This document shows, piece by piece, positions 35,325 to 43,841 of a stretch of DNA of 64,000 nt. A program made the position numbers and the translations under genes. The notes under the pieces are model-generated. The model was not told the DNA's origin, did no database searches, and worked only from the letters and a program-made list of their open reading frames with translations. The DNA comes from Caldicoprobacter oshimai DSM 21659. Its GTDB lineage: Bacteria > Bacillota > Clostridia > Caldicoprobacterales > Caldicoprobacteraceae. Location: positions 496,001 through 560,000 of the forward strand of contig JAGB01000001.1 in assembly GCA_000526435.1 (NCBI GenBank), read 5' to 3'. Position 1 is the first letter of the stretch. Each line of letters opens with the position of its first letter.

Positions 35325-36552
35325 ACTCCTCACGCAGCGGTTCAAGCGTCACCGGCAAAGTGAACTCTTTGCCATCGCGCCATATCTTTATTCTCACCGT
35401 GTCTCCAACTTTATGCTGGTTTATTGCATCTTTCAACTCCTGGAAAGTTCTTATTTCTTTGTCGTTGAATCCTATGATCACGTCACCAGGCTGAATTCCT
35501 GCTTTTGCCGCAGCTCCGTTTTGTACAACCGCCCTCACCAGTATGCCGCGTGGATAGTTGAGCTGTCTGACTTCTGCCTCGGTTATCTCGCGTCCCAAAA
35601 TTCCAATGCCCGGCTTATCGTCTTCCCTTACCACAACGCCTTTCTTTATCAACTCCTGAACTATAGGCAAAAACTCGTTGGTAGGTATGGCAAAGCCCAG
35701 CCCTTCCGCTCCGCTTCCTTTCAAGGTATTCATGCCGATAACCTCACCCTTGGCATTGACAAGCGCTCCTCCGCTATTACCGCGGTTTATGGCCGCATCG
35801 GTCTGTATGAGCTTCATGGGCCTTTGATCAACCACAAGGGTACGATTTACAGCGCTTATTACCCCCACCGTTATGGTCCCTGCAAGGTCGTGGCCCAACG
35901 GATTTCCTATGGCCACAGCCAGCTCTCCGGGACGAACCTTGTCCGAATCTCCCAGCTTTGCTACGGCGTATTTCACTTCCTTCAGGTCTTGAGGGTCAAC
36001 TTTCACGACGGCCACGTCGCTTGTGGCGTCCATTCCGACGAGCTGAGCCGGTACCTGCTTTTCCCCTTGAAACACCACATATAATTCCTTGGCACCTTCC
36101 ACTACGTGCGCATTGGTGACTATATATCCTTCATCGCTGAGTATTATGCCCGACCCATACCCTTCCTGCTCCTGCATGTACACATCGCCAAAGAACCAGT
36201 CCCTGTAGGTTATAATGCTTTTGTTTGTTATGCCGACCACAGCCGGTCCGACCTTTTCGGCGATCTCTACCACCGGATTATCAGAGGTGATAAATAAGTC
36301 CCCCTTGTAGCCCAGCTCGGGAAGTTTAGCTTTATCTTTCTCCTGGTTAGCCTGATCATTCTCGGCAGCCTTCTTCTCTTGATCATTTGGTGTAACAACA
36401 GCATTTTCAGAATAATCATCGCTGATGTACGGCAGCATATAATACATGCCAATGGCACCCAGCAAGGCAAAAACCACTGCCACTGCGATATATTTCCATA
36501 TTCTACCTTTGCCTTGGTATTGCTGCTCATCGAATTCATAGAATTCCCTCAT
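35323..36552 (-). CDS. HtrA/DegP-type membrane serine protease
   Basis: 409 residues. A short cytoplasmic tail, one membrane helix (about 20-42), an acidic linker, a trypsin-like domain with His in VTNAHVVEG, Asp in ATSDVAVVKV and Ser in NRGNSGGALVN, then one PDZ domain (about 315-400) with GILVRAVVQNGAAAKAGIQPGDVI. It degrades misfolded proteins outside the membrane. It is third after a two-component regulator and kinase, like htrC after walRK in Bacillus, so it is probably controlled by that system. Confidence 0.95.
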   Translation of the reverse strand: MREFYEFDEQQYQGKGRIWKYIAVAVVFALLGAIGMYYMLPYISDDYSENAVVTPNDQEKKAAENDQANQEKDKAKLPELGYKGDLFITSDNPVVEIAEKVGPAVVGITNKSIITYRDWFFGDVYMQEQEGYGSGIILSDEGYIVTNAHVVEGAKELYVVFQGEKQVPAQLVGMDATSDVAVVKVDPQDLKEVKYAVAKLGDSDKVRPGELAVAIGNPLGHDLAGTITVGVISAVNRTLVVDQRPMKLIQTDAAINRGNSGGALVNAKGEVIGMNTLKGSGAEGLGFAIPTNEFLPIVQELIKKGVVVREDDKPGIGILGREITEAEVRQLNYPRGILVRAVVQNGAAAKAGIQPGDVIIGFNDKEIRTFQELKDAINQHKVGDTVRIKIWRDGKEFTLPVTLEPLREE

Positions 36553-36653
36553 ACTCTACACCTCCCATATTCATTAATTAATCTTTCATTTATCCTGCAA
36601 TTCAATTATAAACTTTCTTTTTTAACAAAATATGAACGCCTTGTAAACAATTT

Positions 36654-38096
36654 TTACCGCGAAGTCCTGTCTGGCCGTTTGGCTGCCTTCAACGAAAATA
36701 TAAAGGCCGTACCCTCGCCGAGGCGGCTGTTGACCCATATATTCTGCTCATGCTGCTCTATGATCTTTTTTACGATAGATAGCCCTAGCCCTCTCCCCCT
36801 GTCTTTGCCACTTCTGGACTTATCAACCTGATAGAAGCGCTCCCATATGTGCACAATATCTTCTTTCGGAATACCCGGTCCCTGGTCCTGAATCTTTACG
36901 TAAGCTTTATCCCTGTGTTTCCAGGTCTTTATAATCAGCTTGCCGTTTTCACGATTGTACTTTATCGCATTATCCAGCAAGTTTATTATCACCTGTTGAA
37001 TCCTGTCGGCATCGGCTTCCACCCAGCAGTGTTCATCCTGAAAATCCACCTGGACCTCTATGCCCTTCTGATTTATCCTCTCCTCCTGCGAAATGAGCGA
37101 ACGCCTGATCTGCTCGTTGACGTCAAATACCGAAAGGTTGAGAGGGAATTGCCCCGATTCGATTTGCGTAAGGTCCAGAAGCTCGTCGATCAACTTGCTG
37201 AGCCTTTGAGCTTCCGACAGGCTTATGCTCAAGCACTTCTCTCTATCCTCTGGCTTTATGGTATTATCCAATACCCCCTGGATATAGCCCATAATGGAAG
37301 TAAGCGGTGACCGCAGCTCGTGCGACACGTTGGCCACAAAGCTCCTGCGCATATCCTCCAGCTTCTCCAAAGAATCGGCCATGGCATTGAAGTTGACAGC
37401 CAGCTGGCCAATTTCATCCCTTGTAACCACTTTAACCCGGCGCTTGAAATTGCCCTGGGCAAACTCGCGCGAAATCTCGTTCATCTGTATCAATGGATTG
37501 GATATACGGCGCGACATCCAATAAAGCAGCACCACCGAAAGGCCGGCCGAGATAAATGCAGCCCACCATATGTTCCTGTAGATGTCATATAGGGTACGCC
37601 TGATCCCCTCTACGGGCGAATGCAGGAATATCGCCCCTCTAATCCTGTTGTTGATCCTCAAAGGTACCCCCACGGTTAAAACCGGAGTGTTAAAACGCCC
37701 ACCGAACCGCCCGGTCTTGGTGATGATGTTGCCTTTCAGTATCTGGATGAATTCCTGTTCGGTGAGCTTTTGTTCCTGCCACCTCTCCTGGTCTTCTTTT
37801 GAAGGGCTGTAGGCAATCCAGATATAGCCCAGCCCATCGCTTACCCATATGGTGGTATTTAAAAAACGATCGATGATCTTGAAATAGCTGTACAATGACC
37901 GTTGATCGATAAGGCCCATGCTATACATTTCGATGTACGGGTTAAGCTCCTGGGCCTCCCTTATGAGCTCCCGGGCTTTTGTGCTAAATGCATAATCCAT
38001 AAAAAAAGTAGACAAAAGTAAGCTCAGTATTACAATAGTGACGACTATGATCACGAAATAGGTAACCATCAAACGAGTAAAAATCGATCGGAACAT
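36654..38096 (-). CDS. HAMP-domain sensor histidine kinase
   Basis: 480 residues. Two membrane helices (about 10-32 and 170-190) flank an extracytoplasmic sensor of about 135 residues. HAMP follows (about 190-245), then the dimerisation domain with phospho-acceptor His in SHELRSPLTS and the ATPase domain with N-box LLDNAIKYN, DQGPGIP and RGRGLGLSIVKK. No PAS domain is present. Adjacent to its response regulator with no gap between stop and start. Signal unknown; the downstream HtrA suggests envelope stress. Confidence 0.94.
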   Translation of the reverse strand: MFRSIFTRLMVTYFVIIVVTIVILSLLLSTFFMDYAFSTKARELIREAQELNPYIEMYSMGLIDQRSLYSYFKIIDRFLNTTIWVSDGLGYIWIAYSPSKEDQERWQEQKLTEQEFIQILKGNIITKTGRFGGRFNTPVLTVGVPLRINNRIRGAIFLHSPVEGIRRTLYDIYRNIWWAAFISAGLSVVLLYWMSRRISNPLIQMNEISREFAQGNFKRRVKVVTRDEIGQLAVNFNAMADSLEKLEDMRRSFVANVSHELRSPLTSIMGYIQGVLDNTIKPEDREKCLSISLSEAQRLSKLIDELLDLTQIESGQFPLNLSVFDVNEQIRRSLISQEERINQKGIEVQVDFQDEHCWVEADADRIQQVIINLLDNAIKYNRENGKLIIKTWKHRDKAYVKIQDQGPGIPKEDIVHIWERFYQVDKSRSGKDRGRGLGLSIVKKIIEQHEQNIWVNSRLGEGTAFIFSLKAAKRPDRTSR

Positions 38097-38786
38097 CTAC
38101 TTCACCTCAAATTTGTACCCCACACCCCAAACCGTCTTTATATGCCATACGTCGGTAGGGTCTGAAAACTTTTCCCTAAGCCGCTTTATATGGACGTCCA
38201 CTGTACGGGTATCGCCGTAAAAATCATATCCCCATACGCGGTCCAGCAGCTGCTCCCTTGTAAATACCTTATTGGGATGTGAAGCCAAAAAATACAGAAG
38301 CTCCAGCTCCTTGGGCGGGAGCTCCACGGTTTTCCCGTGGTACTCTACAGTATAGTTGCCAATATCTACGGTCAAGTTGGGATAAGACACCACCTTCTCT
38401 CTGATGCCCGTTGCCCTTGATCTGCGTAAAACGGCCTTTACCCTGGCAACCAGTTCCTTGGGGTCAAACGGCTTCACGATGTAGTCATCGGCCCCTAGCT
38501 CTAATCCCAGGACCTTATCAAAGGTCTCACCTTTGGCGGTAAGCATTATAATCGGGATATCGCTTATCTTGCGTATCTCCTTGCATACTTCCCAGCCATC
38601 CATTCCGGGAAGCATTATATCCAGTATCACTAGATTGGGTGGGTTATTCTTAAAGGCCGTAACGCTCGAAATCCCATCAAGATAATGCTCAACCTGGTAT
38701 CCCTCTTTTTCTAGATACAGCCTTATAAGCTGGCATATATTGGGGTCATCGTCCACCACCATGATCCTCTGTTGCTGTGCATTCAT
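38097..38786 (-). CDS. OmpR/PhoB-family response regulator
   Basis: 229 residues. Receiver with VVDDDPN, phospho-acceptor Asp near residue 55 in VILDIMLPG and KPFDPKEL; C-terminal winged helix ending in VWGVGYKFEVK. First gene of the regulator-kinase-htrA operon. It is close in design to WalR, but a family assignment within OmpR regulators is not certain. Confidence 0.94.
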   Translation of the reverse strand: MNAQQQRIMVVDDDPNICQLIRLYLEKEGYQVEHYLDGISSVTAFKNNPPNLVILDIMLPGMDGWEVCKEIRKISDIPIIMLTAKGETFDKVLGLELGADDYIVKPFDPKELVARVKAVLRRSRATGIREKVVSYPNLTVDIGNYTVEYHGKTVELPPKELELLYFLASHPNKVFTREQLLDRVWGYDFYGDTRTVDVHIKRLREKFSDPTDVWHIKTVWGVGYKFEVK

Positions 38787-38995
38787 TTATGATCGCACCC
38801 TTCCCAAAAAAATTTCTTTACTTATAGATTATACACAAAAAGGAACACTCGAAAAAGGCTCTTTCATATTAATATAGGCCTTTTTTCACATTTTTTTAAC
38901 TCAAGAAGGATTTTGGCATTTTATGTAGAAATATTACCGGAGTTATAACAAAATATGACAAAGAGCAGGACAAAATAATCCAATACACACAGAAA

Positions 38996-39035
38996 GGAGG
39001 GAGGGCAAGGGTATTGTACCCTTGCAAATGACGTG
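38996..39035 (+). promoter_or_regulatory. SD, 9-bp hairpin and GTG start of the chemoreceptor gene
   Basis: The strong SD GGAGGGAGG (38996-39004) is 28 bases from the only plausible in-frame start (GTG 39033). Between them is a perfect 9-bp hairpin GCAAGGGTA-TTG-TACCCTTGC (39005-39025). Folding it out leaves 7 bases between SD and GTG, the ideal spacing. No T-run follows, so it is not a terminator. Confidence 0.7.
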
Positions 39036-41156
39036 GCAAAAGCGTCGAATACCATAACAAAAGTGTCGAACACCATAAAATTTTCTCGATTGAACAGCAT
39101 AAGCAACAAACTCATAGCAGCGTTCCTTATAATGATCATCCCTATTTCCATCTTGGGTTACTATTCTAGGGACAAGGCAGAGAAGGCCATACAGCAAACG
39201 GCTGCCCAGTCTACCATTCAAACCATGGAGCAGATGTCGCAATATCTCAGCCTGGTTTTCTCAACCGTAGAGGAAATATCTATGCAGATATTTTCAAACA
39301 AGGACATCCAAGATTTTCTTTTAATCAGGGAAGACCAGTTAACGACATACGACTACCATCAAATGAGGCAAAAGGTTCAATCTGTCCTAAGCAATTACAC
39401 CATGAACAACAAATTTATCGACAACATTATCCTTTTAATCGATGAAAAGCGTAGCATAGCCACAGGGAATATCTCTCTATCCAATTTGAATTTCGAAGAC
39501 ATAAAAAACGCAGAATGGTATAAAGCCGCCATCGAAGGAAACGGCAAGATCATCTGGAGAGGTAGCCATCCCGAACTGGATACCAGTGCTACATCTAAAA
39601 CCGCATATTGCATGTCGGGCATTCGGGCCATAAAACACCTCTCCAGCGGTACCACCTTTGGTGTGCTGTTGATAGACGTAAAATATGTGTCTATCATGGA
39701 TATATTGAAGAATGTAAACCTGGGTTCGAGGGGCGAAATCCATTTAATCAGCCCGGATGGGCACGCCTTGAGCTCAGAAACTGGGGAACAGATAGATGAA
39801 GACGAAGCGGTAGCCACCCACAATATAACAGAGCACGACTTTTACCAGGAAGTAATGTCATCAGATGAACCCGCAGGTTACAAAGAAGTTACCCATCACG
39901 GAGAAAAGTGGTTGATGATCTATAACAGGGTTGGGGAAACAGGGTATACGCTGGTTGGACTCATACCCAATTCTGTGCTCTTTGCTGCCACACAGGAGAT
40001 CGCAAGGACTACTATCATGCTGATGGTATTTGCCTGCATATTTGCACTGATAGTCGGCTTGTACATGTCCAACAGCATGGGCCGAACAATAGCACGAATC
40101 ATCAACGCCGCCGAAAAAGTCGCTATGGGCGATCTAACAGTAAATCCGGTATCCAGGCGCAGGGATGAGCTGGGAGTACTGACCAGAAGCATAAACTCGA
40201 TGATTGCCAACATGCGCCAGCTCATACAGCAAACTGCCGCCCTTGCACATAAAGTCGTCGAGTCTTCGTCAACGGTAGCCTCAACCTCGCAGCAGCTATC
40301 GGCATCATCGCAGGAAATCGCCAAAGCTATTCAGGAAATCGCCCAGGGAGCAGCAGAGCAGGCAGCCGATGCAGAGCAAGGCGTTCAGAAGATGGATATG
40401 CTGGCCGCCAAAATAAACAGCGTTTCAGACAATGCCAGAGAAATTCACAATCTGTCCAAAGAAACGATGAATTTAACCCAGCAAGGGCTCGATGCGGTGG
40501 ATCAGCTAGAACAGAAAGCTCGACAAACCACTGCTATCACTCAGGAGATATTGGCAGACATAGATACCCTCAACCAGCATTCTCAGGCCATAGGCAAGAT
40601 AATAAAAGTAATTGACAACATAGCCGACCAGACCAACCTTCTTGCTTTAAACGCAGCCATAGAGGCTGCACGGGCAGGGGAGATGGGCAAGGGATTTGCC
40701 GTAGTGGCCAACGAGATACGCAAGCTTGCAGAGCAGTCGATGTCTGCCACGCGTGAGATCACCGCTATTATCAAAAACACGCAGCAGCAAACCGCTCAAA
40801 CCGTCAAGCGAGCCAAAAGCGCAGAGGATATTGTAAAATCTCAAAATGAAGCGGTGGTCACCACCATCTCGGCTTTCAAACAGATAGCAGCATCGGCCGA
40901 AACGCTAGTCAACCGGGTTGAGCAGATAATACAGGGCGTCAATGAAATGGAAAACGACAAAAACCAAGCAGTATTGGCAATGCAGAACATATCCGCTGTG
41001 TCGCAAGAGGCAGCCGCATCATCCCAGGAGGTAACGGCGTCCACCGAGGAACAGCTGTCCGGCGTAGAACAGCTGGCCTCTTATGCTGAGGAACTCAATT
41101 ATGCCGCACAGGAGCTGATGCAGGCCATCAGCAAGTTCAAAATAGAGCAAAATTAA
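39033..41156 (+). CDS. Methyl-accepting chemotaxis protein with extracellular dCache-like sensor
   Basis: 707 residues. A membrane helix (about 26-46), an extracellular sensor of about 250 residues (dCache-like: [12 protein letters not shown], then DDNIILLID-type strands), a second helix (about 318-340), HAMP (340-395), and the signalling domain, a long coiled coil with the hairpin tip [21 protein letters not shown]. Signals through CheA/CheW to the flagellar motor; ligand unknown. Starts at GTG 39033; the region before it is discussed separately. No che genes are nearby. A terminator begins within the stop codon. Confidence 0.94.
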   Translation: MAKASNTITKVSNTIKFSRLNSISNKLIAAFLIMIIPISILGYYSRDKAEKAIQQTAAQSTIQTMEQMSQYLSLVFSTVEEISMQIFSNKDIQDFLLIREDQLTTYDYHQMRQKVQSVLSNYTMNNKFIDNIILLIDEKRSIATGNISLSNLNFEDIKNAEWYKAAIEGNGKIIWRGSHPELDTSATSKTAYCMSGIRAIKHLSSGTTFGVLLIDVKYVSIMDILKNVNLGSRGEIHLISPDGHALSSETGEQIDEDEAVATHNITEHDFYQEVMSSDEPAGYKEVTHHGEKWLMIYNRVGETGYTLVGLIPNSVLFAATQEIARTTIMLMVFACIFALIVGLYMSNSMGRTIARIINAAEKVAMGDLTVNPVSRRRDELGVLTRSINSMIANMRQLIQQTAALAHKVVESSSTVASTSQQLSASSQEIAKAIQEIAQGAAEQAADAEQGVQKMDMLAAKINSVSDNAREIHNLSKETMNLTQQGLDAVDQLEQKARQTTAITQEILADIDTLNQHSQAIGKIIKVIDNIADQTNLLALNAAIEAARAGEMGKGFAVVANEIRKLAEQSMSATREITAIIKNTQQQTAQTVKRAKSAEDIVKSQNEAVVTTISAFKQIAASAETLVNRVEQIIQGVNEMENDKNQAVLAMQNISAVSQEAAASSQEVTASTEEQLSGVEQLASYAEELNYAAQELMQAISKFKIEQN

Positions 41157-41182
41157 AAGGGAGCAACAAATGCTCCCTTTTT
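41155..41182 (+). terminator. Terminator of the chemoreceptor gene
   Basis: AAAAGGGAGCA-ACAAA-TGCTCCCTTTTT begins inside the stop codon. Confidence 0.9.
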
Positions 41183-41214
41183 AATTTCTACACTTCGTAT
41201 TTACATTTTCTTTA

Positions 41215-41664
41215 TCATTTTTGGTCCAACGAGCCGAGCCCCACCATAATTGGGGCAACAACGGCGATCATGCTCATAATGGTGAACAAGACTCTCCACA
41301 CATGAGGAGAGATATACCTGTATAGCTCTCCATTGATTGACAGTGCCAGCAGCAATATGGAGGGCAACTGACCCAACAGACCCACTGCAAAACCAGAAAC
41401 AGGATTTTTTGAAGCGCTTAAAGCCCCAAATGCCTTGCCGTACTGAAACATCAACACATAATACGGCACGACCAAAAGCACCATAACAAGCCATACCGGC
41501 AAAGGAATCGGGATGCCTTTCTTCCTCAGTAAATCCACTGCCCCGAACAGCAAAAAGACAGCCATCCCGCCCCCTGCCAACAAAATTGCATTCAAAAGGG
41601 CCAGTCGCATCCCTTCACGGATACACCTTCCTGTTCGCGGCAACCACTTCTCAATCCATCCCAT
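41215..41664 (-). CDS. Four-helix membrane protein of unknown function
   Basis: 149 residues with about four predicted membrane helices (19-40, 53-75, 88-105, 122-142) and a basic N-terminus. No motif or family recognised. It is 38 bases downstream of xylB in the same direction and may be co-transcribed with it. Another minus-strand frame (41201-41494) overlaps it but reads as shadow. Confidence 0.65.
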   Translation of the reverse strand: MGWIEKWLPRTGRCIREGMRLALLNAILLAGGGMAVFLLFGAVDLLRKKGIPIPLPVWLVMVLLVVPYYVLMFQYGKAFGALSASKNPVSGFAVGLLGQLPSILLLALSINGELYRYISPHVWRVLFTIMSMIAVVAPIMVGLGSLDQK

Positions 41665-41702
41665 CTCAATAGGAGCTCCCGATATACTTAATATACTTAT
41701 AA

Positions 41703-43250
41703 TTATGCCTGGCCGCTCAACTCTCGCTCGATTTGGGCAACCTTCAAATAGCTGTCCTTTAAAGCGTAATATAGCCCTTTATATACCTCATAATATTTAT
41801 CGTATACCCTTACATTGGACTCGATGGGCTGCTGTACTCCCACCCGTTTGATAGCTGCTTCGCATGCCTCAGGTACACTGCCATAGACGCCGGTTCCGAC
41901 CCCAGCCAGCAGCGCCGCACCAAAGGCAGGCCCTTCAGTGGAATTGATGGTGGTGATGGGGCTGTTGAACACATCGGCCTGTATCTGCCGCCATAACTTG
42001 CTCTTGCCGCCGCCACCAGAGGCCCGTACTTCAGATACCTGTACACCCATTTCTTTTATTATTTCAAGACAGTCTCTGAGGCTGTAAGCCACTCCCTCCA
42101 TAACTGCGCGGATCATCTCACTTCTGCCATGCTTGGCAGACAGGCCAAAGAAAACGCCTTTGGCGTAAGGATCAAGGTGAGGCGTACACTCTCCCATGAG
42201 ATACGGGAGGTATATAAGCCCTTGGCAGCCTGGCACAGCCTTCTCTGCTTCAGCATCCATAAGCACATAGGGGTCAATGCCCATAAACTTGGCCAACTCA
42301 CGTTCCATGCCGCCAAAATTATTCCGCATCCACTGAAGCGAAAGGCCCGCACCCTGGGTGACCCCCATAACATGCCAAGTATTGGGCACGGCATGGCAAA
42401 ATGTATGTACCCTTCCTTTAGGGTCTATCTTCACCTGATCCATGTATGCAAAAACCACTCCCGAGGTCCCAATGGTGGACGAAATAACCCCTGGCTTGAC
42501 TATGCCATTGCCCACAGCACCGGCGGCTTGATCCCCGCCACCGCCCACAACCGGCGTTCCTGGCAACAGCCCTGTCAGCTGGGCAGCCTGCTGGCTCACC
42601 TTACCGCTCACTTCCGGCGACTCATACACAGCTGGTAACCACTCATAATCGATCCCCAATTTATCCACTATTTCCCGGCTCCAGGTCCTCCTTGGCACAT
42701 CCAAAAACTGCATACCGCTTGCGTCGGATACCTCGGTAGCAAATTCACCCGTAAGCCTGTACCTTATGTAGTCTTTGGGAAGCAAAATCTTGTTTATCTT
42801 TTCAAATATCTCGGGCTGATGGTTTTTTACCCACATCACTTTTGAAGCGGTAAAACCGGTTAAAGCAGGGTTAGCGGTAATCTCTATAAGCCTGTCTTTT
42901 CCTATAATCTCGGTTATCTGGTCGCACTCCTCCTGCGTCCGCTGATCGCACCATATGATGGCAGGCCTGAGCACCTTGCCCTCCTTATCCAAAAGTACCA
43001 TACCATGCATCTGGCCCGTCAATCCTATACCCTTGATATCAGAGGGATCAACACCGCTATTCGATAATACCTGTTTAATGGTCTCAACAGCGGCATCCCA
43101 CCAGTCTTCCGGTTCCTGCTCGGCCCACCCTATCTGCGGCTGATAAAGGGGATATTCCTGCGTTGCGCTGGCCACCGTATTCCCCAATTCATCAAACAGC
43201 GCAGTTTTTGTCCCAGAAGTCCCAATATCGATTCCAAGCAAATAAGCCAT
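41703..43250 (-). CDS. xylB: Xylulokinase
   Basis: 515 residues from the ATG at 43250, chosen because GGGAGGG sits 9 bases upstream; TTG 43259 is too close to it. FGGY kinase with the phosphate loop LGIDIGTSGTKTALFDE, the substrate-region MHGMVLLD and WCDQRT, GGGGDQAAGAVGNGI and RASGGGGKS. The GGGGDQAAGA pattern favours xylulose over glycerol as substrate. It makes xylulose 5-phosphate for the pentose phosphate pathway. No xylose isomerase is in the window. A parS-like palindrome lies 47 bases upstream. Confidence 0.9.
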   Translation of the reverse strand: MAYLLGIDIGTSGTKTALFDELGNTVASATQEYPLYQPQIGWAEQEPEDWWDAAVETIKQVLSNSGVDPSDIKGIGLTGQMHGMVLLDKEGKVLRPAIIWCDQRTQEECDQITEIIGKDRLIEITANPALTGFTASKVMWVKNHQPEIFEKINKILLPKDYIRYRLTGEFATEVSDASGMQFLDVPRRTWSREIVDKLGIDYEWLPAVYESPEVSGKVSQQAAQLTGLLPGTPVVGGGGDQAAGAVGNGIVKPGVISSTIGTSGVVFAYMDQVKIDPKGRVHTFCHAVPNTWHVMGVTQGAGLSLQWMRNNFGGMERELAKFMGIDPYVLMDAEAEKAVPGCQGLIYLPYLMGECTPHLDPYAKGVFFGLSAKHGRSEMIRAVMEGVAYSLRDCLEIIKEMGVQVSEVRASGGGGKSKLWRQIQADVFNSPITTINSTEGPAFGAALLAGVGTGVYGSVPEACEAAIKRVGVQQPIESNVRVYDKYYEVYKGLYYALKDSYLKVAQIERELSGQA

Positions 43251-43296
43251 AAACAACACCCTCCCGTCATTTTTATTTTAAATTCTCAACTCTGAG

Positions 43297-43312
43297 CCTT
43301 TCACGTGAAACT
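43297..43312. promoter_or_regulatory. parS-like palindrome (candidate Spo0J/ParB site)
   Basis: CCTTTCACGTGAAACT matches the parS consensus TGTTTCACGTGAAACA at 13 of 16 positions, with the perfect 12-bp palindrome TTTCACGTGAAA. It is intergenic, upstream of xylB. A sugar-regulator operator is the alternative. Confidence 0.45.
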
Positions 43313-43366
43313 CTGTAATTAATTATTAGATTTATTCTACAAAAAGAACTATTTTCCTTTATCCCC

Positions 43367-43831
43367 TCAACAAATTTTTTTAAACTCCTCCTCCGTCATC
43401 ACCTCAATCCCATCGTCGATGAGCAGCTGGGCGGTAACGCCATTCCCTTCTATCAGCTTGCCCGTAAAGGTTCCGTCATACACCAGTCCCTTTCCACAAG
43501 AAGGGCTTTTTGATTTCAGGATGGCACGCCTGATCCCCATCTCCTGGCAAAACTTTAAAACCTCTCTGGCGCCCCTTATGAAATTTTCGGTGACATCAGC
43601 GCCGTCTTCCCTCACCACCGAGGCTTTACCCTGCAAAACATCGCGGGCGCTGCCGCCTTTTATCTCTGCCGGCAGCCTGGGTGTGGGCAGACCACCCAGC
43701 TGTTCAGGACACAGCGGAATGGCCTTGCCCTGCTTTACAAGCTCTTTGATGAGGGGAATGCCATTATTTCCACCGTTGTATTTGCAGCATATCCCTGCCA
43801 GACACGCACTTACCAAAATCATATCGTCCAC
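43367..43831 (-). CDS. DUF523 family protein
   Basis: 154 residues. Characteristic features: VSACLAGICCKYNGGNN near the start, then PLCPEQLGGLPTPR, KSKSPSCGKGLVYDG and GVTAQLL. The many Cys suggest a metal or thiol-binding site. In several genomes a DUF523 domain is paired with a DUF1722 domain; here it is alone. It follows mutS2 by 10 bases. Function unproven. Confidence 0.9.
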   Translation of the reverse strand: MDDMILVSACLAGICCKYNGGNNGIPLIKELVKQGKAIPLCPEQLGGLPTPRLPAEIKGGSARDVLQGKASVVREDGADVTENFIRGAREVLKFCQEMGIRRAILKSKSPSCGKGLVYDGTFTGKLIEGNGVTAQLLIDDGIEVMTEEEFKKIC

Positions 43832-43841
43832 CCTGCTTTCT

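Noticed and set aside
41201-41494. Alternative minus-strand frame within the four-helix membrane protein gene
   Set aside because: It overlaps a better frame with hydrophobic helices typical of real membrane proteins; no SD.
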